Shown here one piece after another: positions 14,548 through 22,709 of a stretch of 37,891 nucleotides of DNA. The DNA lies in IMG/VR virus record IMGVR_UViG_3300047300_001031, positions 1 to 37,891 of that record. One strand, written 5' to 3'. Every line of letters starts with the position of its first letter. Within the stretch, counting starts at the first letter, position 1. Position numbers and translations under genes: made by a program. A model generated the notes under the pieces. The model worked only from the letters and a program-made list of their open reading frames with translations, did no database searches and was not told where the DNA came from. This stretch comes from a virus.

Positions 14548-17376
14548 ATGTCACGAATTGTTCCAACAACACCTGATAACAACCTCACACCAAGCTACTC
14601 TTCAGTTCCGAGTTCGAATGGATTTAGTTCCGGAGACTTGGTGTACTATAAAGACAGCAACTTTGGCGTTATTCCCGCCAATGCTGTGTCCACAGGCACG
14701 TTCCCAATTGTAGCGACTGTTGTCCCCAATAAAGGATTTACGAATCCTACGATTCAAAATGTGTGGACAGAGAATACATCTCCAAACGGTGGAAACAACT
14801 GTCGGGCTGATTTTTCAGCACAACTGTCCAACGGCAACATTGTTGTTGTTATGTCTCCTTCATACATCACTACGTCGTACCCGTATTTCAAAATTATTGA
14901 TCAAAACGGCAATCAAGTTGTAGCTAAAACACAAGTAACTAGCACATATTATCCATACCAAAACGGTACTATTTCTGTATGTGCGTTAACTGGCGGTGGT
15001 TTTGTAGTTGCGTTTTGTGAACAAGGAGGTTCTTATTCTCTTCGTTATCGCGTGTATGATAACTCTGGAACCCCAGTAACTTCTTTGTTACAAGATTCAT
15101 CTATTGTTTACGCATTCCCATTCACCATGACCGGATTAGCTAATGGCGGGTTTGTAGTTGCCGCTAATACAACCGCTAATGGTACCGGAATAAGCACGCG
15201 TGTGTATTCTGCAACTGGTGTACCGGGAACTCTAACAAGTTCCGTTGCTATGTACAACACTTCGAATTATCCTACTATTGTTAGGGCGCTTCCAGATAAT
15301 TCGTTTTACGTACTTGCCCCAAATAGTACATCGCAGTTGTATATGTACAGATATTCAACTACTGGAAGTTATGTAGGAAACTATAATATATCCCCCGCCA
15401 GTGATTATTGGATATCCGCACAATATTCAATGGATGTGCTGGCAAATGGAACTTTCGCCATTGTTTACGTGGAAAACACTACAGGCACGTATTATAGTTT
15501 CGGAAAAATTTTCGACCCTGCTACAAATACAATAACTACTTCAACGTATGTAAACAGCACGTATTCGTTAACTAATGAAGTTAAAGCCATACCAAGTGGC
15601 GGATTTATATTCACTGCTAACAACGATGGCGTTTACGGCGGCTTATATATTTACAAGTGCAATAACACCTTTGGAACTGTAGCATCCGCAATTGCTTACG
15701 GCATGCCGGGCATGACAAATAACTATGCTTACACAAAATATGATGTAATCATTGGCGCGACGTATTACACAATATTGTGGAATGGTGGTGTTTCTGCTTC
15801 GTACACGTTTGGTGGCGGTGCTTATATCCAAGTGTTGCCCTCAGACTTAACATTCAGAAAAACGGGTAGCGCTTCCACAACAGTGGGGACTGCGACAGCC
15901 AGTGTAAATGGTTACGCAAGAGCGGGATCAACACCAAATTCTGCGTCATTTTTGGCGTCTACAACCCAAACACTAACGGCAAATCAACCTTCAATTTCTG
16001 GAACAAGCTTTACGTTAACCCCATACGTGCCGTTTACAGATACAATTACATGGCAGAGCATGTGCACAATGCAAGATGGTCGTTTTGTAATTGCGTACAC
16101 ATCCAGCTCCGGCGCTAGTGGCGTGGTAAAATTTTCCGTTTTTAACTCCGATGGTTCCTTGTATAGCACAACAACCGTTGGTAGCAACATTAACATTGGG
16201 CAGGGTTTAATTCGTTGTGTATGCCTAAAAAACGGAAAGTTAGTAATAACTTATGGCACTAGTTCCAGTGACATCGTTATAAAAATCTATTCTTCGACCT
16301 ATAGTTTATTGGCGACGCAATCAGTAAACACAGCAACAGGTATTCCAATTACAAATCCTGATTATTACTATGGTGCCGCCGGACATGGTTTAGCCCCGTG
16401 GAATGACAATTGTTTTGTGATTGGTTTTCACTCAAGCAGTTATGGTTCTATGTATGTAACGTCTTTTAACGACTCGGGTACATACATAAACCAATCAAAT
16501 ACGGGTGTTTCAGGTAGTTGGACTGATGTGCAACTTTACTCTTCCCCCGGAGGCACTATTACCATGAGGGGCTTCTACGGTGGTGGTGGATATGCGTATT
16601 CGTGGCAATATGGAAGAGGCACTAGTGCCAACAGTGTTGCCTATTATATGGCCTACTCAAACTCAAACTCAAACGCTCAGTACTATAATTCTGGTGGTGC
16701 GGTAAGTCCTACAGGGGTATTCTACGGAATGTATAACTACAGCGGTAGTGTCTACCTTGAACGCTCTTATTTCGGTACTGGGTGGAACACTCTATACGTA
16801 GACACATGGTACAGCACTTGTATGGGTGATGTTGCAATAAACTCTAACGGCTTTGGTGTTGCTCTTACCATGCCAAGCAACAATAGTGCACCTAATTACA
16901 TTAACGTTTTTTCATCAAACCTTACTGCATCACCATTTGGCAGAGGCAATGCGGCAATATCAACCGCTAGTTTCACTGCAAATGATAAAAGTACAAGTGG
17001 TAACGGCGCGATGGCAAGAATTACAAGCTTGTATGACAACACGTTTGCATTTTCTTATGTTACAAGCAGTAACACTTTGAAAGTTGGTTTATTGAATGTA
17101 GGTGCTTCATCATATTCAACAACAATTACCGCTGGAACAACAGTATGCCAACCTGCTTTGTATCCATCTCCTTCTAACGGGTATTACCTTGCAGGTGTGG
17201 CGGCGTCAGATTGCTCCGCCGGAGGTACGGGCGTTATTCAAACCAATGGCGCAACAACGTTGAATTCACAGTATCCATCAACCACAAGTTCGCAAGCATT
17301 TGACTTCACTACCAACACCGTAAGCGGTGTTAGAGGAACAATTGCAGGTCGTAACGTAGTTTTGAAAGGCGCTTAA
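14548..17376 (+). CDS. Large adhesin-like tail protein with propeller-type repeats
   Basis: 942 residues from ATG 14548 (an upstream in-frame ATG at 14497 lies inside the previous gene). Blade-like repeats of about 45-50 residues run through the protein, each with a core such as TGGGFVVAFCEQ, ANGGFVVAANTT, ANGTFAIVYVEN, PSGGFIFTANND, QDGRFVIAYTSS or KNGKLVITYGTS followed by paired strands. They fall in two clusters separated by a Thr/Ser/Ala-rich linker around residues 440-500, suggesting two beta-propellers. Serine, tyrosine, threonine and asparagine are very common. The DNA is AT-rich (38-40% GC in two hand-counted lines against about 48-55% in portal and nozzle lines). A receptor-binding role is the best inference. 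Confidence 0.6.
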   Translation: MSRIVPTTPDNNLTPSYSSVPSSNGFSSGDLVYYKDSNFGVIPANAVSTGTFPIVATVVPNKGFTNPTIQNVWTENTSPNGGNNCRADFSAQLSNGNIVVVMSPSYITTSYPYFKIIDQNGNQVVAKTQVTSTYYPYQNGTISVCALTGGGFVVAFCEQGGSYSLRYRVYDNSGTPVTSLLQDSSIVYAFPFTMTGLANGGFVVAANTTANGTGISTRVYSATGVPGTLTSSVAMYNTSNYPTIVRALPDNSFYVLAPNSTSQLYMYRYSTTGSYVGNYNISPASDYWISAQYSMDVLANGTFAIVYVENTTGTYYSFGKIFDPATNTITTSTYVNSTYSLTNEVKAIPSGGFIFTANNDGVYGGLYIYKCNNTFGTVASAIAYGMPGMTNNYAYTKYDVIIGATYYTILWNGGVSASYTFGGGAYIQVLPSDLTFRKTGSASTTVGTATASVNGYARAGSTPNSASFLASTTQTLTANQPSISGTSFTLTPYVPFTDTITWQSMCTMQDGRFVIAYTSSSGASGVVKFSVFNSDGSLYSTTTVGSNINIGQGLIRCVCLKNGKLVITYGTSSSDIVIKIYSSTYSLLATQSVNTATGIPITNPDYYYGAAGHGLAPWNDNCFVIGFHSSSYGSMYVTSFNDSGTYINQSNTGVSGSWTDVQLYSSPGGTITMRGFYGGGGYAYSWQYGRGTSANSVAYYMAYSNSNSNAQYYNSGGAVSPTGVFYGMYNYSGSVYLERSYFGTGWNTLYVDTWYSTCMGDVAINSNGFGVALTMPSNNSAPNYINVFSSNLTASPFGRGNAAISTASFTANDKSTSGNGAMARITSLYDNTFAFSYVTSSNTLKVGLLNVGASSYSTTITAGTTVCQPALYPSPSNGYYLAGVAASDCSAGGTGVIQTNGATTLNSQYPSTTSSQAFDFTTNTVSGVRGTIAGRNVVLKGA

Positions 17377-17377
17377 T

Positions 17378-18103
17378 ATGCCATTGACTATTAACAGTAA
17401 TTTGAATTACCCCGGTTCGGGGCCATTCGGAACGGGTAACGTTCAAGTGTTTGGTGTTTCAGGCACGTTTACTGTGCCGCCCGGGATCAACAACGTTCGT
17501 GTGCGCGTTTTTGGAGGTGGTGGAGGAAACACTGGCGGGGGTGGTGGTGGCTTTGCCATGAAAACCATTTACAACTTAGCTGGCTCTGGAGTCACTTCAG
17601 TTGCTGTAACTGTCGCTGGAATCGCATCAAGTGATGGTGGCACATCATCATTCGGCTCATATTGTTCCGCTACTGGAGGTCTTCAAAGTGGCGGCGTAGG
17701 TGGCACAGGTGTTGGTGGCGACATCAACACAACAGGTGGCACAGGATCAAACTCTTATAGCGGCGGGGGTGTCGGAAATCTATGGGGTAATGGAGGCAAC
17801 GGAGGAGGTTCTAGTATATCTGGCATTAGCGGCGCAAGTGGCGGTGGTGCTGGTACAAACCTTTTCTCCGGTGGTTCTGGTTTGACAGGTGCTGGAGGCT
17901 GGGTAAATACAGGATATTCAGGAAATACACCTACAGCTGGAAATCCAACAGGGTCTCTTGATTTCATCGGAACTGGTGGTGGTGGTTCATACAACCAAGC
18001 TGGTTCTAACGGAGGCGGTGGCGGATATAACGCCGCTGGTGGATTCCCCGGGGGTGGTGGTTACACCCGAGGCGCGGCTGGTTTGGTAATTGTGGAGTAT
18101 TGA
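17378..18103 (+). CDS. Glycine-rich tail tip / receptor-binding protein
   Basis: 241 residues, dominated by glycine runs. After a short strand region (FTVPPGINNVRVRVFGGGGG) the protein is a series of Gly-rich loops with Ser/Asn/Thr, closing with AAGLVIVEY, a typical last strand. This is the layout of the glycine-rich domain found at phage fibre tips and of polyglycine-sandwich adhesins such as gp38-like proteins of T-even phages. It begins one base after the propeller protein's stop, so the two probably act together in host recognition. The fold is inferred from composition. Confidence 0.68.
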   Translation: MPLTINSNLNYPGSGPFGTGNVQVFGVSGTFTVPPGINNVRVRVFGGGGGNTGGGGGGFAMKTIYNLAGSGVTSVAVTVAGIASSDGGTSSFGSYCSATGGLQSGGVGGTGVGGDINTTGGTGSNSYSGGGVGNLWGNGGNGGGSSISGISGASGGGAGTNLFSGGSGLTGAGGWVNTGYSGNTPTAGNPTGSLDFIGTGGGGSYNQAGSNGGGGGYNAAGGFPGGGGYTRGAAGLVIVEY

Positions 18104-18104
18104 T

Positions 18105-18386
18105 ATGAAATCGAGACTTGTAAATAACGTCATCGTCGAAATTCTTGTACCCTTTGGAGGTTTTAAGATTGAAGATTGTTTCCATGCTGACCTTCTAAAC
18201 CGGTGTGTTGACACACCAGAAGGTGCTGAAGTCGGATGGGTTCTTCAGGAAGACGGCTCATACCAAGATGCTGAAGGAAACGTGGTCTATACACCCCCTG
18301 CTGAACCTGAAGTGATTGAGACCGTTATCGAGTCAACGATCGCGGTTGAAGAGACAACAACAGAAACTCCTCCTGTAACCAAATAA
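18105..18386 (+). CDS. Small acidic protein, possible fibre-associated factor, 93 aa
   Basis: Starts at ATG 18105, one base after the previous stop; a start 15 bases upstream would overlap the Gly-rich gene. The N-terminal 60 residues form a compact domain (KSRLVNNVIVEILVPFGGF, then HADLLNRCVDTPEGAEVGW). The C-terminus is an acidic Thr/Glu/Pro/Val-rich tail. Its position after the fibre genes resembles that of fibre assembly proteins, but the sequence shows no known chaperone motif. Confidence 0.6.
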   Translation: MKSRLVNNVIVEILVPFGGFKIEDCFHADLLNRCVDTPEGAEVGWVLQEDGSYQDAEGNVVYTPPAEPEVIETVIESTIAVEETTTETPPVTK

Positions 18387-18394
18387 GGTAAGAA

Positions 18395-19012
18395 ATGGCC
18401 GCAGAAGCAATGACCTATGACAGCCTCGTTGAGGATATCATTAAATACTCTGAGCGTGACGATATATCATTTGTTTCGCAAATCCCTCGGTTGATCATGT
18501 TGACCGAGCAGAGCATTGCCGCCCAGATCAAAACGCTGATGCAGTTGAACGTGGTTAATACCACTTTGACTGTTAACGATCCTGTGATTCAAAAGCCGGC
18601 ACGTTGGCGTAAAACAGTCAGCATGAAGATCAATGGCCAGCCTGTACTTAACAGGTCCATGGATTACGTGTCTCAATTTCAAACAGAGTCTAATAACGGA
18701 CAACCTTTGTACTACGGAGACTACGACTATGATCACTGGGCTCTTGCTCCAATTCCAAACAGCGCTTACCCGTTGCAAATTATTTATTACAGCCGCATTC
18801 AACCGCTTGACATCACTAATCAAGAAAACCTCTTGACACGAGAGGCCCCTCAGGCTTTGCTTTACGGTGCTTTGCTTCAAGCACAGGGCTATATTAAGAA
18901 CACAGACAAACTCGCAATGTGGAAGGGCTACTACGATGAGGCCATCGCGGCACTCAAAGGCGAAGACCAAAAACGTATAGTTGACCGCAATGCAGTAAGA
19001 CAGGAACCTTAA
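18395..19012 (+). CDS. Phage adaptor (head-tail connector) protein
   Basis: 205 residues with the opening MTYDSLVEDIIKYSERDD, then a helix SQIPRLIMLTEQSIAAQIKT, typical of small phage adaptor proteins that dock on the portal and receive the tail nozzle. The middle has strands (PARWRKTVSMKINGQPVLNR and LQIIYYSRIQPLD). The C-terminal helices LLYGALLQAQGYIKN and MWKGYYDEAIAAL match the usual end of the family. Ribosome site AAGGTAAG. It precedes a structural gene and the nozzle gene, as expected for a short tail. Confidence 0.78.
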   Translation: MAAEAMTYDSLVEDIIKYSERDDISFVSQIPRLIMLTEQSIAAQIKTLMQLNVVNTTLTVNDPVIQKPARWRKTVSMKINGQPVLNRSMDYVSQFQTESNNGQPLYYGDYDYDHWALAPIPNSAYPLQIIYYSRIQPLDITNQENLLTREAPQALLYGALLQAQGYIKNTDKLAMWKGYYDEAIAALKGEDQKRIVDRNAVRQEP

Positions 19013-20287
19013 ATGACGACATACACCTCCCCGTTTACCGGGAATGCAATCCAGCCTACAGACGTAAGTTACGAGGCTATTGCACTATCAGGCACGGTCC
19101 AGTTGTACTGGCCCCAGTACGTTAACGACGCAGGTCAACAGGTCAGCGCGCGTATCATTGACGTGGTGTCTACCGCCGGTGGCATCTTAAAACTGCCAAA
19201 CGCACAACAGGCATCCGTTGGTGAAGACATTCTGATCCGCAACCAAGGGTCTAACGCGTTCACAGTGTCGCGCACAGACGGCACCGGCTCGTTTACTGTG
19301 CCCGTGGGTCAGTCGTACTATACGTACCTCACAGACAACACAACCACAGCGGGCGTATGGCAAACTGTGGCGTTCGGTGTTGGCACATCCTACGCAGACG
19401 CCGCCACACTGGCAGGCAACAGCACAGCGGCCATTTTAGGCAAGCTAGAGAGCACGATCGTCACCAACGAGTACTCTTCGTCCATCACGTTCTCTGACGC
19501 CTCCCGCGGCCACTGTTTTGTGTGGACCGGTGGTGCGGCTTCAACGACACTACCAGCGGTATCTAGTTTATCTCAAGGTTGGTATGTTTTGGTGCGTAAT
19601 AACGGCACTGGCACACTAACAATCAATACCGCCTCTTCTGGGTCAACAATTGACGGTTTGGTCAACTTGGCCCTGCCCCTTGGTGACTCATGTTTTATCT
19701 GCGTAAACCAAGACCCAGCCAAGCAGGACTTCTTTACCGTTGGTCGTTCACGCCCTAACAGCCTGACGTTCTCTTCTGCCACGTACGACGTGGACGTGGT
19801 GTCCGGCTCAACACTGAGCCTGATCACCAACACGCCAATTATTCAACGCTATACAGCGTTAAGTGGTACTCGCACAACAAGTTTGTTGGTCCAGTTGCCT
19901 GCCGTGACACAGGTGTATTACCTGCTGAACGACACCAACCAGAGTGGCTACAACGTGACGTTCCAAGTGCAAGGTAGCTCACAGCCTCCTTTTGCTTTGC
20001 CAACGTCCACTCAGGTTATTGTGTTGAGTGATGGCACCAACCTGTACCCACTGATCCAAACCAACATTGGTCAGTACTTGGCCAACCGCGGTAGTGCCGC
20101 GTCACCCGCGTTTACGTTCACACTGGACCCCGTGACTGGCATGTACTCACCTAACAACGGCCAACTAGGATTCTCTGTTGCGGGCACCAACATCGCCACA
20201 ATGGACGCAACGGCCGGCGTGGGCAACTACGTGACACGTTTTGTGGGCCGAGTGCAGGCTGACCTGATCTCTGGGGGCTCGTTCTAA
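19013..20287 (+). CDS. Putative tail structural protein, 424 aa
   Basis: A Thr/Ser/Val-rich, strand-rich protein between adaptor and nozzle genes. Two internal segments look alike and suggest repeated domains: LPNAQQASVGEDILIRNQG (about 62-80) and LPAVSSLSQGWYVLVRNNGT (about 181-200), and a third, LPAVTQVYYLLNDTNQSGY, near 298-316. Each is followed by strands ending in a turn. The C-terminus (FTFTLDPVTGMYSPNNGQLG) resembles the fibre signature 'D..TG.Y....L..S..G', so this may be a short tail spike or fibre component. The stop overlaps the next start by one base (TAATG). Confidence 0.62.
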   Translation: MTTYTSPFTGNAIQPTDVSYEAIALSGTVQLYWPQYVNDAGQQVSARIIDVVSTAGGILKLPNAQQASVGEDILIRNQGSNAFTVSRTDGTGSFTVPVGQSYYTYLTDNTTTAGVWQTVAFGVGTSYADAATLAGNSTAAILGKLESTIVTNEYSSSITFSDASRGHCFVWTGGAASTTLPAVSSLSQGWYVLVRNNGTGTLTINTASSGSTIDGLVNLALPLGDSCFICVNQDPAKQDFFTVGRSRPNSLTFSSATYDVDVVSGSTLSLITNTPIIQRYTALSGTRTTSLLVQLPAVTQVYYLLNDTNQSGYNVTFQVQGSSQPPFALPTSTQVIVLSDGTNLYPLIQTNIGQYLANRGSAASPAFTFTLDPVTGMYSPNNGQLGFSVAGTNIATMDATAGVGNYVTRFVGRVQADLISGGSF

Positions 20288-22413
20288 TGGCCACTGAACC
20301 GTCCAAAATCTTCACCCTCTTTGTCAAACCCGGTATTAAACGGGACGGTACAAGGTTTGAGGCTGACGAGTACAGCGACGGCAAGTGGGTTAGGTTTCAG
20401 CGTGGTAGGGCAAAGAAGATTGGTGGTTACCGTCAGATGTTTGCTTCCCCTACAGGCATCCCCCGTGGCATGATCACCAACTCGTTAAACGGTGTGAACT
20501 ACATTTACGCGGGCAACTACAAGGGCGTTGAGGTGTTCAACACCGGCACAGACCAAGGTGTTGGTGTGGGCCCCTTCCCAATTGAATTCAGCAAGACCTA
20601 CGTGGTTGTTCAGGTCAACACAGCACCTAGGACAATTCACGTCAAAGGAAACCACGTTGCCGCGTTCCCAAACGGCACAACGTTTTGGGCTTATAGCACA
20701 ACAGGTGTTCGCACCAACTTCACAACAGACACAACACCAACATACAACACCCCCGGCAACTACACCGAGTTGCACTTGGTGTCGATCACGGGCATGAACA
20801 CCACAGTGCCGTTTGAGATCTATGTGCCTAACGGTTTTGCCTCAAGCAACCAACACCTGTGGCAGTTTGACATTGCGTACGACTCCACTGGTACAGGCAA
20901 CTCTAAGCTGTTGGCCCACCCCGGCCACAACCTAGACAACATTGACTCGGGTGTTAACACGTCGCTTTTTGCCGGTAACTTCTTGCCCGACCCAACAACA
21001 GGCAAGTACATCCTGACCGAGGTGGTTGACTCCACTGGCACGGCACCAACGTACCTGCCAATCGACGTGAGCGGCGGTGTTGTGGTATTGCACCCGTTTG
21101 TGTTTGTGTACGGCAACTACGGCCTCCTGCGCAACAACAACGTCATCTTCAACTCACCCACTGCCAACGTACAAACGTTCAGTGACTGGAATGGCACTCT
21201 TGCCAACGAGGTGAACGTGACAGCGGGCAAGATTGTGCGTGGCTTCCCTATTCGCGGCGGCACGTCCTCACCTTCTGGTCTCTTCTGGGCCACGGACTCT
21301 TTGGTGCGTGTGTCGTTCACAGGCCAAGCCCCATACTACTGGCGCTACGACACGGTGTCTAACCAAACATCTATCATGTCGTCTAGCGCGGTGGTTGAGA
21401 TGGACGGCGTGTTTTTCTGGATGGGTGTTGACCGTTTTTACTTGTACAACGGCTCTGTCAAGGTTTTACCAAACGACAAGAACGTTAACTACTTGTTTGA
21501 CAACATTAACTTCAGCGCGCGTCAAAAGGTTTGGGCCACCAAGGTTCCTCGCTACAACGAGATCTGGTTCTTCTACCCGCGTGGCACTGCAACAGAGTGC
21601 ACAGACGCAATTATCTACAACACCAAAGACCAGCTTTGGTATGATGCCGGTCAAGCTGAAGGCGCACGCCGCTCGTGTGGTTACGTGACCGAGGTGTTCC
21701 CCCGCCCCGTTTGGGCAGGCTGGGACTTTACCGGTGAGCTGGGTCAGACATACGTGCTGTCCTATGGCCCAAATCATGGCACATCGCCTGTCACAACAGC
21801 CTATCAGGTGGTGGCCCCGGGTGACCTGACCACCAACCCCGCCGGTAGCTTCATGGTGTTTAACACACAGATCGGCGAGAACTTTACCACTGCCAACCAG
21901 ATCACCGCGGCGGTGTTCACAAACAACTCCTCTGGTGGATACACCACGCTGACCTTTGCCGACATTGTGCCAGTCACAGTGGTTGCAGGCAGTACCATGA
22001 CACAGGCCACTGGCGGCTACGTGATTTGGGAGCAGGAGTTCGGTAAGAACAAAATCACCGCGAACGAAGAGTACGCAATCGACTCTTTTGTTGAAACCTG
22101 TGACATTAGCTGGGTGGGCGGCACGCCCGCATCAGACGAACCCATGGGCATCAACCGACGCCTTCACCTAACCCGTATTGAGCCAGACTTTAGGCAGGTG
22201 GGGGACATGGAGTTGACCATCGTTGGCCGCCCGTTTGCTAACGACGGGGTGGAAGAAAAAGGGCCTTTTGTTTATTCTGCAACCGCAGGCAAGATTGACC
22301 TTCGCGCAGAGTATCGACTGGTTAATCTGCGTTGGCGTAGTAACGTGATTGACGGAGATTACGAGGCGGGCAGAACTCTAATTACCGCCGAGTTCGGTGA
22401 CGAGCGTCCCTAA
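20287..22413 (+). CDS. Tail nozzle-like protein (P22 gp10 / T7 gp12 type)
   Basis: 708 residues. It contains segments characteristic of phage nozzle or packaged-DNA stabilisation proteins: GKWVRFQRGRAKKIGGYRQM at the start, LFWATDSLVRVSF, VVEMDGVFFWMGVDRFYLYN, VPRYNEIWFFYPRG and DAIIYNTKDQLWYDAG. These are blades of a propeller that closes the tail channel below the adaptor. The C-terminus (from about 570) is a strand-rich domain with RRLHLTRIEPDF. Length, order after the adaptor, and the blade motifs support the call; the exact family name was not checked by search. Confidence 0.75.
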   Translation: MATEPSKIFTLFVKPGIKRDGTRFEADEYSDGKWVRFQRGRAKKIGGYRQMFASPTGIPRGMITNSLNGVNYIYAGNYKGVEVFNTGTDQGVGVGPFPIEFSKTYVVVQVNTAPRTIHVKGNHVAAFPNGTTFWAYSTTGVRTNFTTDTTPTYNTPGNYTELHLVSITGMNTTVPFEIYVPNGFASSNQHLWQFDIAYDSTGTGNSKLLAHPGHNLDNIDSGVNTSLFAGNFLPDPTTGKYILTEVVDSTGTAPTYLPIDVSGGVVVLHPFVFVYGNYGLLRNNNVIFNSPTANVQTFSDWNGTLANEVNVTAGKIVRGFPIRGGTSSPSGLFWATDSLVRVSFTGQAPYYWRYDTVSNQTSIMSSSAVVEMDGVFFWMGVDRFYLYNGSVKVLPNDKNVNYLFDNINFSARQKVWATKVPRYNEIWFFYPRGTATECTDAIIYNTKDQLWYDAGQAEGARRSCGYVTEVFPRPVWAGWDFTGELGQTYVLSYGPNHGTSPVTTAYQVVAPGDLTTNPAGSFMVFNTQIGENFTTANQITAAVFTNNSSGGYTTLTFADIVPVTVVAGSTMTQATGGYVIWEQEFGKNKITANEEYAIDSFVETCDISWVGGTPASDEPMGINRRLHLTRIEPDFRQVGDMELTIVGRPFANDGVEEKGPFVYSATAGKIDLRAEYRLVNLRWRSNVIDGDYEAGRTLITAEFGDERP

Positions 22414-22653
22414 ATGGTAATCGAATTCTTGCCCGACTACAGCAGTTGGGAAGACTGGAACGGGAACCTGCTCCACTACTTTGGTGAACAGCAGTTCCCT
22501 TTTTTGCCTGAAGTCCAATGGCGTGACGTAGCCAACGCCGTCACAGTCAACCCCGTGTTTGATAAGTATGCCATACCTAACCCCGAAACGTTTGAAACGT
22601 GGCAAGACTGGGCCAGCGGATTGATTGCGGCAGTCAACGGCAACGGGGCTTAA
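22414..22653 (+). CDS. Small Trp-rich hypothetical protein, 79 aa
   Basis: Starts directly after the nozzle stop (TAA ATG). The 79-residue product carries a repeated W..W pattern: YSSWEDWNGNLLHYFGEQ near the start and FETWQDWASGLIAAV near the end, with EVQWRDVANAV between. The ends may pack on each other. Similar small Trp-rich proteins lie near nozzle genes in other phages, function unknown. It is the last gene of this block; no clear terminator hairpin separates it from candidate promoter 3. Confidence 0.65.
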   Translation: MVIEFLPDYSSWEDWNGNLLHYFGEQQFPFLPEVQWRDVANAVTVNPVFDKYAIPNPETFETWQDWASGLIAAVNGNGA

Positions 22654-22667
22654 ACGCCTTAAATTAT

Positions 22668-22686
22668 GGGTAATTCTCTATAGGAA
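22668..22686 (+). promoter_or_regulatory. Candidate phage promoter 3
   Basis: GGGTAATTCTCTATAGGAA, third copy of the motif. It lies in the 56-base gap before the ejection-protein block. The next ATG (22710) is 24 bases beyond and has no Shine-Dalgarno sequence of its own; its short leader is C/A-rich and looks unstructured. Confidence 0.58.
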
Positions 22687-22709
22687 TACCCAACCAACAA
22701 CGCACACAA

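Noticed and set aside
22654-22667. Intrinsic terminator before candidate promoter 3
   Set aside because: Only a 3-4 bp stem (GGC/GCC) can be drawn and no T-run follows.
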